Source: Phycisphaeraceae bacterium (GTDB lineage: Bacteria; Planctomycetota; Phycisphaerae; Phycisphaerales; Phycisphaeraceae). Taken from it: a stretch of DNA of 34,092 nucleotides. Position 1 is the first letter of the stretch. Every line of letters begins with the position of its first letter. The stretch is taken from positions 1 to 34,092 of the forward strand of contig PAIY01000048.1 in NCBI GenBank assembly GCA_002704825.1. The letters run 5' to 3'. The notes beneath the pieces were generated by a model that saw nothing but the letters and a program-made list of their open reading frames with translations, ran no database searches and was not told the origin of the DNA. The translations under genes and the position numbers were made by a program. Shown one piece after another: positions 16,695 to 23,516 of the stretch.

Positions 16695-18113
16695 ATGGCC
16701 AAAGCAACCAAACAATTCGTCTGTAGCTCCTGCGGCTCGATTCATCCCAAGTGGTTAGGCAAATGCCCGGATTGCGGGGCATGGAACTCACTTGAGGAAA
16801 TGATCCAATCCAAGGACACCCACCGTGGTACGGCTGCGGATAGTCATAACCCGACCACAACCGCTGCCCTGCCACTCTCGGAAATCGTCAAACAGGATGC
16901 CGACCGCGCCCCGATCTCGCGCATTCCCACCGGCATCGGTGAATTGGATCGCGTGCTGGGCGGGCGGGATGTCGAAGGCAAATCACTGCCGGGCGGCCTG
17001 GTTCCCGGTTGTGCGATCCTACTCGGCGGTGACCCGGGGATCGGCAAATCGACCCTGCTTCTGCAGGCTGCGGACAAGCTCAACCGCTCGGGCCAAACCG
17101 TGCTCTACGTCACCAGTGAAGAATCATCACAACAGCTTCGGATGCGTGCTGAACGGCTTGGCGTGGACAGCAAAAAGGCAGACCATCTGCTGATTCTGGC
17201 GGACACCAACCTGGCACGCATTGCTGAACAGATCCGTAAGACCCAACCTGCAGTGGTGATCATCGACTCGGTCCAGATGATCTACAAGTCCGACCTTGCA
17301 GCAGCGCCGGGTTCCATCAGCCAGCTTCGAACCTGCTGCCTGGAACTGGTGTATTTGGCCAAGGCCCAGGGATGCTGCGTCGTGCTTGTCGGGCATGTCA
17401 CCAAGGAAGGCAAACTCGCTGGCCCGCGACTGCTTGAACACATGGTCGACACCGTGCTGTATTTCGAAGGCGATCGCTATCACTCGCACCGCATTATCCG
17501 TGGCATCAAAAACCGCTTCGGCACCACACTTGAAGTCGGTCTCTTTGAGATGCGCGAAGAAGGCCTGGTCGAAGTGACTGACGGTACCGGCTTACTTGCT
17601 GCTGAGTACAAGCCTCAGGCAGGGAGCGTGGTCTGCCCGGTGCTGCAGGGCTCGCGGTGTCTGATGGTGGAGATTCAGGCGCTCACCGCAACGGGCTTTC
17701 TGGGGTCGGCCAAACGCAAGTCCAGCGGGCTGGATTCATCCCGTTTGGCGATGCTCATCGCGGTGCTGGAAAAGCGTGGCGGGTTGCGGTTGGCGGATCA
17801 GGATATTTTCGCCAGCGTGGTCGGCGGATTGAAAGTCGCGGAGCCTGCAGCCGACCTTGCCATTGCCATGTCCATTGCTGGCGCGTTCCAGAATCGGCAG
17901 GTTGGTATCTCCGATGGAAACGTCTGTGTAATCGGCGAAGTGGGCCTTGGCGGAGAGATCAGGCACGTCCAACATCTGGAGCAAAGACTGTCCGAAGCAG
18001 AAAAACTCGGCTTTTCTCACATTATTGGACCTAAAGTTGCAAAGAAAAAGTCCCAATCCGGTCGATATGTCGCAGTAGAGCGCATTGAAGCCGCATTGGA
18101 ATTTTTGAATTGA
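16695..18113 (+). CDS. radA: DNA repair protein RadA (Sms)
   Basis: RadA is a DNA-dependent ATPase related to RecA and Lon that promotes branch migration and processing of recombination intermediates. The 472-residue length is standard. Motifs in order: the N-terminal C4 zinc finger with Cys10, Cys13, Cys24 and Cys27 (CSSCGSIHPKWLGKCPDC); the Walker A GGDPGIGKS with Lys118; Walker B strand AVVIIDSVQ; the RadA-specific KNRFG motif at residues 272-276; and a C-terminal Lon-protease-like domain that lacks a visible catalytic Ser/Lys pair. ATG 16695 begins MAKATKQF, typical for RadA; a TTG three codons earlier is not favoured. A repeat element precedes it and another follows it before the GH10-like gene, so it is probably monocistronic or ends its unit. 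Confidence 0.97.
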   Translation: MAKATKQFVCSSCGSIHPKWLGKCPDCGAWNSLEEMIQSKDTHRGTAADSHNPTTTAALPLSEIVKQDADRAPISRIPTGIGELDRVLGGRDVEGKSLPGGLVPGCAILLGGDPGIGKSTLLLQAADKLNRSGQTVLYVTSEESSQQLRMRAERLGVDSKKADHLLILADTNLARIAEQIRKTQPAVVIIDSVQMIYKSDLAAAPGSISQLRTCCLELVYLAKAQGCCVVLVGHVTKEGKLAGPRLLEHMVDTVLYFEGDRYHSHRIIRGIKNRFGTTLEVGLFEMREEGLVEVTDGTGLLAAEYKPQAGSVVCPVLQGSRCLMVEIQALTATGFLGSAKRKSSGLDSSRLAMLIAVLEKRGGLRLADQDIFASVVGGLKVAEPAADLAIAMSIAGAFQNRQVGISDGNVCVIGEVGLGGEIRHVQHLEQRLSEAEKLGFSHIIGPKVAKKKSQSGRYVAVERIEAALEFLN

Positions 18114-18190
18114 GACGCGACAAACAACTGACATTTCAACACCATTTCATACCCAAAGTGCAGTGCTTGCATCAGCACTATCCACCATCC

Positions 18191-18273
18191 GTCACTCCCG
18201 CGAAGGCGGGAGTCCAGTGGAACCTGCAAGCGTCAAGTGCATGCCACTGGATTCCCGCCTTCGCGGGAATGAC
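18191..18273 (+). repeat. 83-bp near-palindromic element, family B, copy 1
   Basis: Begins GTCACTCCCGCG and ends GCGGGAATGAC, with arms of 30 bases (GTCACTCCCGCGAAGGCGGG and its near complement) around a 23-base core containing CTGCAAGCGTCAAG. It lies between radA and the GH10-like gene. Reverse-complemented, copy 2 at 29281-29363 matches it at about 75 of 83 positions. The arm motif resembles the widespread TTCCCGCG...GCGGGAA type of bacterial repeat (for example Neisseria dRS3); I infer no homology beyond that. Confidence 0.85.
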
Positions 18274-18298
18274 GAAACCCAGTGCCATCTGGCGCGTC

Positions 18299-19597
18299 AT
18301 GAAGCAGCATGTGTTCCAGTTGCATCGCGGCACGGCAATGCGCTTGTGCGCACTGATGTTACTTACGCTGACTTCATATTCAGTCAAAGCCCAATCCATG
18401 CCTGCATGGGAACGTGAAGCGCATAGTCGGATCGACCAGATACGGCGTGAGAATCTGAAGGTGATTGTGCTCGATCAAGGGCAGACGCCCCTGCCTGGGG
18501 TCAACGTCAAAATCACCCAGCGTCGTCATGCCATGCCGCTGGGACTCACGGTGAGTCCTGACCAATTGCCTTTGGATATTCTGGTAAGTCAGAATCTCTC
18601 CGCTCCGCTGTTTCGGGTGTTCAACAGTGTGAATCTAGGTGACATCGGGCGGTGGGATCATCTCGAGCCGGAGATGGGGTTAGGCGATACGGGTCGGATC
18701 AAATACTGGCTGAACTGGGCCAACGAACTGGGCATGCGCGTCCGCTACGGCAGCGTGTTCTCTGCAAATCTCAACCACCAGACCGAGTGGGTTTCCATCC
18801 TCGGGCGCCGTGACCTGATGGCATCACTGGAACTGCATCAACGCCAGATTCTCAACCAATTCGGCACGCGTGTCAGCGCGATTGATCTCTACGGTCATGC
18901 GTTGGGACATCATTTTGTTGAGCAGCAGCTAAGCACGGTGATGCTCCGCCGGATGTATGAACAGGCCACTGCCGTCTGCCCAGAGGTTCCGATGGCGGTG
19001 CAGATGGATGATGTGCTCAACCCCATGCGTGTGAAACAGGCGGTGGCCCGGATGAGCGAACTGAAAAATGCGTTCGTCCCCGTGGAGCAATGGTCCATTG
19101 GCGTGCATATTCCTGCAGATGTCGATCCGCACAAACTCCAAAGCGGCCTGGATTGGTTAGCCAGTTTGAACGTGCCGATCATGGTGACGAACCTGAGTTT
19201 TGCCTCGGACTGTTCATTGGAGGCGGTGCGGACGGCTTTGATCATGCTCTATTCACATCCGGCTGTGAAAGGGATTTACATTGCCTTACCAAGTGCGGAT
19301 GAAATGACATCTCCTCCAAGGCTGCCACTGACGGATGCTCGGGGTCAGATGACTCGAGCGGGCAGTGTGGTCGATGAGATGTTTACTGACACGTGGATTT
19401 CACGCGGCGAACTGAAAACCGACATGCGGGGCAGCGTGATGACACGTGTTTTTTCGGGTTTGTATGACCTTTCTGCGACACTGCCCGATGGGCAGGTGGC
19501 TTACACGAGTGTTTACGTGCCTGATCTACCCGAGGGTCAGGGCAATCAAACCGTTGTGATCTCGCCACTTTCGGTGTCACTTGAGCCCATCAACTGA
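18299..19597 (+). CDS. Exported GH10 xylanase-like protein lacking catalytic glutamates
   Basis: A 432-residue exported protein. Residues 1-32 fit a signal peptide (ALMLLTLTSYSVKAQS). Next comes a GH10-type N-terminal module (LKVIVLDQGQTPLPGVNVKI, RRHAMPLG) and a TIM barrel with GH10 landmarks (WDHLEPEMG; NELGMRVRYG). Aligning by eye, the acid/base strand, normally ending NE, reads AIDLYGH with His200, and the nucleophile strand, normally TE, reads IMVTNLS with Asn298. Both catalytic glutamates therefore appear lost, so it may bind rather than cut glycans. A C-terminal beta module (GSVMTRVFSGLYDLSATLPDG) resembles that in planctomycete GH10 proteins. ATG 18299 has no clear ribosome-binding site; ATG 18338 is the alternative. 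The longer frame upstream translates the repeat and is artefactual. Confidence 0.7.
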   Translation: MKQHVFQLHRGTAMRLCALMLLTLTSYSVKAQSMPAWEREAHSRIDQIRRENLKVIVLDQGQTPLPGVNVKITQRRHAMPLGLTVSPDQLPLDILVSQNLSAPLFRVFNSVNLGDIGRWDHLEPEMGLGDTGRIKYWLNWANELGMRVRYGSVFSANLNHQTEWVSILGRRDLMASLELHQRQILNQFGTRVSAIDLYGHALGHHFVEQQLSTVMLRRMYEQATAVCPEVPMAVQMDDVLNPMRVKQAVARMSELKNAFVPVEQWSIGVHIPADVDPHKLQSGLDWLASLNVPIMVTNLSFASDCSLEAVRTALIMLYSHPAVKGIYIALPSADEMTSPPRLPLTDARGQMTRAGSVVDEMFTDTWISRGELKTDMRGSVMTRVFSGLYDLSATLPDGQVAYTSVYVPDLPEGQGNQTVVISPLSVSLEPIN

Positions 19598-19701
19598 ATC
19601 AATGCGTTACAATGTGGGTCTGATGTGTACCGCTGAGTTGGCCTGCCGGTCAATTGCGGGTACCATCTACAATCTCAATATCAGACCCTGGAGTAATTTT
19701 T

Positions 19702-20418
19702 ATGTCGGACCAAGTTCAAACCTTTCAGATTGGTGATCTGGAACTGGAACTGCAAACCAGCAGCGAAGTTTTCTGCCCCAATCTGACGACCAGCCGCATT
19801 GCCCAGACCATTGAGGGAATCGAAGGCAAGGACGTGCTGGATCTTGGATGTGGCTGCGGCCCGTTGGCCATTTTTCTCGCCAAGCATGGTGCAGCAAAAG
19901 TGACCGCGGTGGACGTTGTCCCCCGTGCTGCCCAGATCGCTGCGGAGAATGTCAAGCGTCACGGTCTTGAGGACAAGGTGACGGTTCACTGTGGTGACTT
20001 GTTTGCCCCGATTGCAGATCAGAAGTTTGATGTGATCGTCAACGACGTTTCGGGCATTGCTGAGCTTCCCGGTCGTGCTGCCGGTTGGTATCCCAAGGAT
20101 GTCCCCACTGGCGGTGAAGATGGTGCCAACGTGGTAATCCGCATGTTCCAGAACGTCAAGAACCACCTTAACCCCGGTGGAGTTCTGTACTTTGCCACAT
20201 CAAGCCTGTCGAATGTCCAACGGATTCTCGATGGTGCCAACGAATATCTCGGTCAAAAGATCGAAGAACTCGGTGCGTTTCGGATTCCCTTTTCCAAGGA
20301 ACTGACGGACGTGATTGACGAACTGACCAAGCTCTGCGAACAGGGTGCGGTAAGTTTTGAAGCCAAGCGTTCGCGTTACTTGTGGACCTTGAGCGTTTTC
20401 CGTGTTCAGATGCCGTGA
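19702..20418 (+). CDS. Class I SAM-dependent methyltransferase (PrmC/small-domain type)
   Basis: A 238-residue cytosolic methyltransferase that would transfer a methyl group from S-adenosylmethionine. Motif I is clear (VLDLGCGCGPLAIFLA, residues ~45-60), followed by the acidic end of strand 2 (VTAVDVVPRA) and a strand-3 aspartate (VHCGDLFAP). The position where PrmC/N6-type enzymes have NPPY reads NDVSG (FDVIVNDVSGIAELP), so the usual target-binding loop is altered. Later helices resemble PrmC (TGGEDGANVVIRMFQNV, then HLNPGGVLYFATSS). The PrmC N-terminal helical domain is absent. ATG 19702 has GGAG 8 bases upstream; the earlier TTG frame start at 19654 is rejected. The substrate is unknown and catalysis of the PrmC reaction is doubtful. 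Confidence 0.8.
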   Translation: MSDQVQTFQIGDLELELQTSSEVFCPNLTTSRIAQTIEGIEGKDVLDLGCGCGPLAIFLAKHGAAKVTAVDVVPRAAQIAAENVKRHGLEDKVTVHCGDLFAPIADQKFDVIVNDVSGIAELPGRAAGWYPKDVPTGGEDGANVVIRMFQNVKNHLNPGGVLYFATSSLSNVQRILDGANEYLGQKIEELGAFRIPFSKELTDVIDELTKLCEQGAVSFEAKRSRYLWTLSVFRVQMP

Positions 20419-20429
20419 TTGATGATCAA

Positions 20430-20595
20430 GGGATATAGGGATTAGGGATTTGTGATTGGGGATCAGGGCAAGACAAAAAACTGCCATCACTGCAGTTTCA
20501 AGTAATCTGCATTAATCTTCAAGCATTTAAAACTCCTGCTTCAACACGCCTTGAAGCACTCCCCCTAATCCCAAATCACTCATCACAAATCCCTG
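20430..20595. repeat. Palindromic repeat, family D (AGGGATTAGGGATT), copy 1
   Basis: The left arm (20430-20476) carries TAGGGATTAGGGATTTGTG and a GGGATCAGGGCAAG segment; the right arm (20560-20595) carries the complementary CCCCTAATCCCAAATCAC and CAAATCCCTG. It sits between the methyltransferase gene and scpB. A similar element follows aspS at 33771-33879. Confidence 0.7.
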
Positions 20596-20638
20596 CTTTC
20601 TGCATGCAGGAAGCGTTTGTTTGACTTACAATACTGCC

Positions 20639-21661
20639 ATGACAGAACAAACTCCGCCCTCCAAACCGGAAGCCCCGGAAGTCTCTGAAGACTCGGAAGT
20701 CCAGGACGCCCAAGTCAGCGAGCAGAGCGACGAGCAGCCGGAACAGGAGGCGTCTGAATCTCAATCCCCCACACCCGGGGAAGAAGCCGAATCTCAGGGA
20801 ACCCCGGACGCCTCGGAAACCCCGGATGCTGACGAGAAAATGTCGGCTGCTCCGAAGAAAGAGGTCCCGGTTCCCGAGGATCTGGATCTGCGCGTGGAAG
20901 CGGCCCTGATGACCACGGACCGGGCGATCAGTGTGGCCAAACTCACCGAAATTCTCGGCGGTGTTGCAGCCAAGCCCATCCGCGAAGCCATCGACCAACT
21001 CAACAAGGTATACGACGAATCCAACCGCAGCTTCCGCATCGAGCAGCTTGCCGGCGGGTATCAGATTGTGACGTTACCCAAGTATGCACAGGTGTTGGCG
21101 AATCTGCATAAGTCCCGTCAGAGCAACAAACTCACGGCAGCGGCAATGGAGACGTTAGCCATTATCGCCTATAAGCAGCCGATCCTGCGTGCTGAGATCG
21201 AAGCCATCCGCGGTGTTTCCAGTGGTGAAACCGTGCGAAGTCTGATGGAACGTCATCTGGTCAAGATCGTCGGCCGTGCTGAGGAAATCGGCCGACCGAT
21301 GCTTTACGGGACGACCAAGCAGTTCCTGGAAGTATTTGGCCTTGCAACGCTTAAGGACCTTCCCAATGCTGGTGAACTCCGCCCGCCCAAGCCGCGATCC
21401 CTGATCCCGGCCAAGGACGAACTGGGCGAAGACGGCAAGGCGATCTCCGATCAAAAGGAAGAAGCCAACGAGCAGGACGCCGAACAAGAACAGACACCAC
21501 CTGCGGAAAATGACGAAACGGTGACCGAGCAGGCTCAAGTAGCGGATGAAGTAGACGAAGCCCAAACGCCGTCGGACGAACAAGTCGAATCAGATGACGC
21601 GGCTGAGCAGGCTATCGACACAACAGAAACGCAAGACGACGAGAAGACCAAACAAGAGTGA
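20639..21661 (+). CDS. scpB: Segregation and condensation protein ScpB with acidic extensions
   Basis: ScpB partners ScpA and SMC in chromosome condensation and segregation. The conserved winged-helix core spans roughly residues 78-265 (LDLRVEAALMTTDRAISVAKL; ANLHKSRQSNKLTAAAMETL with AIIAYKQPILRAEIE; GRPMLYGTTKQFLEVFGL). Unlike typical ScpB (about 200 residues), the 340-residue product has a long acidic, Glu/Ser/Pro-rich N-terminal extension (1-75) and an even more acidic tail (after ~265), both likely disordered. The start ATG 20639 reads MTEQTPPSKP; an upstream in-frame TTG at 20621 is rejected. ScpA and SMC are not adjacent in the window. It heads a long same-strand gene run and its stop is adjacent to the next gene's start. 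Confidence 0.93.
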   Translation: MTEQTPPSKPEAPEVSEDSEVQDAQVSEQSDEQPEQEASESQSPTPGEEAESQGTPDASETPDADEKMSAAPKKEVPVPEDLDLRVEAALMTTDRAISVAKLTEILGGVAAKPIREAIDQLNKVYDESNRSFRIEQLAGGYQIVTLPKYAQVLANLHKSRQSNKLTAAAMETLAIIAYKQPILRAEIEAIRGVSSGETVRSLMERHLVKIVGRAEEIGRPMLYGTTKQFLEVFGLATLKDLPNAGELRPPKPRSLIPAKDELGEDGKAISDQKEEANEQDAEQEQTPPAENDETVTEQAQVADEVDEAQTPSDEQVESDDAAEQAIDTTETQDDEKTKQE

Positions 21662-21663
21662 CC

Positions 21664-22173
21664 ATGCCCAGTCAAGTTTCATGCATCATGAATCCACTGA
21701 AAGCTCATCGGAAGCTGGCGATGTCACTTGTCCTGTTGCTTGTGGGGATCACCTTGGGTGGTTGCAGCCCCTATCAACTTCAGGGACGTGTTGTGGTGGG
21801 CTCTGAGCAGTTGATCACGCCGGTCAATGTCAACGACCCAAGAATGCAGGAAGAACCATTGGCGGGGGCGACCATCGAATTAACGCTTGATCCCTCATCC
21901 ATCTCCCCTAAGCGACTGGGGACAGTCGTCAGTGACGGCAATGGTGACTTTACGCTGGACATCTCAGCAATGGGCGCAGGCAGCTTCCAGGAGTATGATC
22001 TTGGGATTCTCATCACCGCACCCAAGCATCGGAATCTCTGGCAAACCATCAAGTTGCCATCGGCGAAGAAGCGACTTTTGGTTATGATGAAAAAGGGAGC
22101 AGCCGGACCGCCACCACCGGGGGACATTCTCAAGGAATCGTTGCAACTCAAAGATCGATTCATGGGTCAGTAA
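21664..22173 (+). CDS. Predicted lipoprotein with carboxypeptidase-regulatory-like (beta-sandwich) domain
   Basis: A small exported lipoprotein. The lipobox LGGC gives the acylated cysteine at residue 34 from ATG 21664 (residue 26 from ATG 21688, which gives a more typical signal peptide: MNPLKAHRKLAMSLVLLL). The mature part begins YQLQGRVVVGSEQ and contains EPLAGATIELTLD, GTVVSDGNGDFTLDIS and later strands, the pattern of a carboxypeptidase-regulatory-like Ig-type fold that usually binds or decorates envelope structures. It follows scpB by two bases and precedes the DUF58 gene by 20 bases, so it belongs to the same operon-like run. Three start codons are possible (GTG 21658, ATG 21664, ATG 21688). 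Confidence 0.75.
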   Translation: MPSQVSCIMNPLKAHRKLAMSLVLLLVGITLGGCSPYQLQGRVVVGSEQLITPVNVNDPRMQEEPLAGATIELTLDPSSISPKRLGTVVSDGNGDFTLDISAMGAGSFQEYDLGILITAPKHRNLWQTIKLPSAKKRLLVMMKKGAAGPPPPGDILKESLQLKDRFMGQ

Positions 22174-22193
22174 ACGGGTAAAGGTTTCGTCGA

Positions 22194-23513
22194 ATGCATC
22201 ATCAGCGTTACAGCTACAGGCCACCCAAAAGCCGTATCCAGTTCGGGTCCGGCGGGATGATGTTCATCATCGTCTCACTGCTGATCCTATCGGTCGCACT
22301 CTATACCAATTCCCCCCTGCTTTACGGTGCCTTTGGCTTGATGATCGGTGCGCTTTGCATCTCCACAATCGTCAGTTGGCAGATGATGCGCGGCATAACT
22401 GTCCAACGCATTTTGCCCAGTCATGGCGTAGCCGGTGAATCGACCGCCATCCGATACCAGATCGTCAATCACAAACGCTTCATGCCGGTGTTCTCACTGG
22501 TGGTGCGCGAGACTTGGGGACGTGGCAGCAGTGGCTGGAGAAAGTCCGGCCCGCTGGTCGATGACCCGATCAAGCTCAAAGGCCTGCCCCACGGTTGGGT
22601 GTTGCATCTTGGCCCCAACCAGCGCGTTCAGGCTGAGGCCCCCTGCTGGCCGATCCGACGTGGTGCACTGCGGTTTGAGAAAATCCAGGTTTACACCTCC
22701 TTCCCCTTTGGCGTGATCCGTCGGATGCTCGAATTTGAGCAGACCTCGCAGATGCTCGTTTACCCGCAACTCTTCCGCATCAATCGGCACGTGCTTTATC
22801 GTCTGAGTGATGCCGACCCGCATGGTCGCAAGAAACTCGAAAAAGCCGGTGGCAATGAAGAATTCTTCGGTCTTCGCGAATACCGTGCAGGTGACAGCCT
22901 CAAGGTGGTTGACTGGAAACGCACCGCCCGTGCAGGCAAACTCATCAGCCGTGAAATGACCCAACCCAGCCCACCGAAGATCACCATGGTGCTGGACCTG
23001 ACTTTCGACGAATCCAAACTTGCTGGCGAAGGTGAATCCGGTGGCATGCTCGGCGGACTCTTCGGCAAAGGCAAGAAGAAAAAACAACTCTCACTGGCTC
23101 AGCAACAGGCGATGCTTCACGAACGCTGCATCTGTCTGGCGGCATCCATGGCCTGCGATGCGTACCTCCACGGCTACCAGATCGGCATGAGTGTCATCGG
23201 TGTGCCCTCGGTGCCCTTCCCGGTGCATCACTCGTTGCCTCATCGAACCCGCATGCTCGAAGCGTTATCGCAGTTGGACCTTAAATACCTGGACAACTCA
23301 CTGACCTCAACAAGTTCCATCAGCATGGTCCCCTCGGTGGTCATCCAATGCTCAGAACATGGCAACGTCCCGGCTGGCCCGCAGACACAGGTACTCCGTG
23401 CTGACGAAATGCAATCCTTCGTCCTTGAGTTTGAAGACGGCTCAGCGAGCGTGCTCAACAAGCAGGTGACCGTGCTGTCCAAACGCGAGGAAATCGGAAA
23501 GGTTGGTGCATAG
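22194..23513 (+). CDS. DUF58 domain membrane protein
   Basis: A 439-residue inner-membrane protein. Two membrane helices sit at residues ~22-38 and 41-62, followed by a beta-rich region (60-190) and the DUF58 signature FFGLREYRAGDSLKVVDWKR (about residues 222-241), then ARAGKLISREM and a von Willebrand-like strand ITMVLDLTFD. A lysine-rich loop (GKGKKKKQ) inserts near residue 290. DUF58 proteins typically work with a MoxR ATPase and a transglutaminase-like membrane protein in envelope processes. The transglutaminase gene follows three bases after the stop; no MoxR gene is upstream in the window. Family assignment is strong; molecular role is not established. Confidence 0.92.
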   Translation: MHHQRYSYRPPKSRIQFGSGGMMFIIVSLLILSVALYTNSPLLYGAFGLMIGALCISTIVSWQMMRGITVQRILPSHGVAGESTAIRYQIVNHKRFMPVFSLVVRETWGRGSSGWRKSGPLVDDPIKLKGLPHGWVLHLGPNQRVQAEAPCWPIRRGALRFEKIQVYTSFPFGVIRRMLEFEQTSQMLVYPQLFRINRHVLYRLSDADPHGRKKLEKAGGNEEFFGLREYRAGDSLKVVDWKRTARAGKLISREMTQPSPPKITMVLDLTFDESKLAGEGESGGMLGGLFGKGKKKKQLSLAQQQAMLHERCICLAASMACDAYLHGYQIGMSVIGVPSVPFPVHHSLPHRTRMLEALSQLDLKYLDNSLTSTSSISMVPSVVIQCSEHGNVPAGPQTQVLRADEMQSFVLEFEDGSASVLNKQVTVLSKREEIGKVGA

Positions 23514-23516
23514 CCC

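Noticed and set aside
18191..18273. Possible CRISPR or rho-independent terminator
   Set aside because: Only one 83-bp unit with long arms, no direct repeat-spacer series, and no T-tract; it fits a palindromic repeat element.
18110..18298. In-frame upstream extension of the GH10-like gene
   Set aside because: It translates the 83-bp repeat (giving the common artefact peptide VTPAKAGVQW) and starts next to the radA stop codon; no signal peptide begins there.
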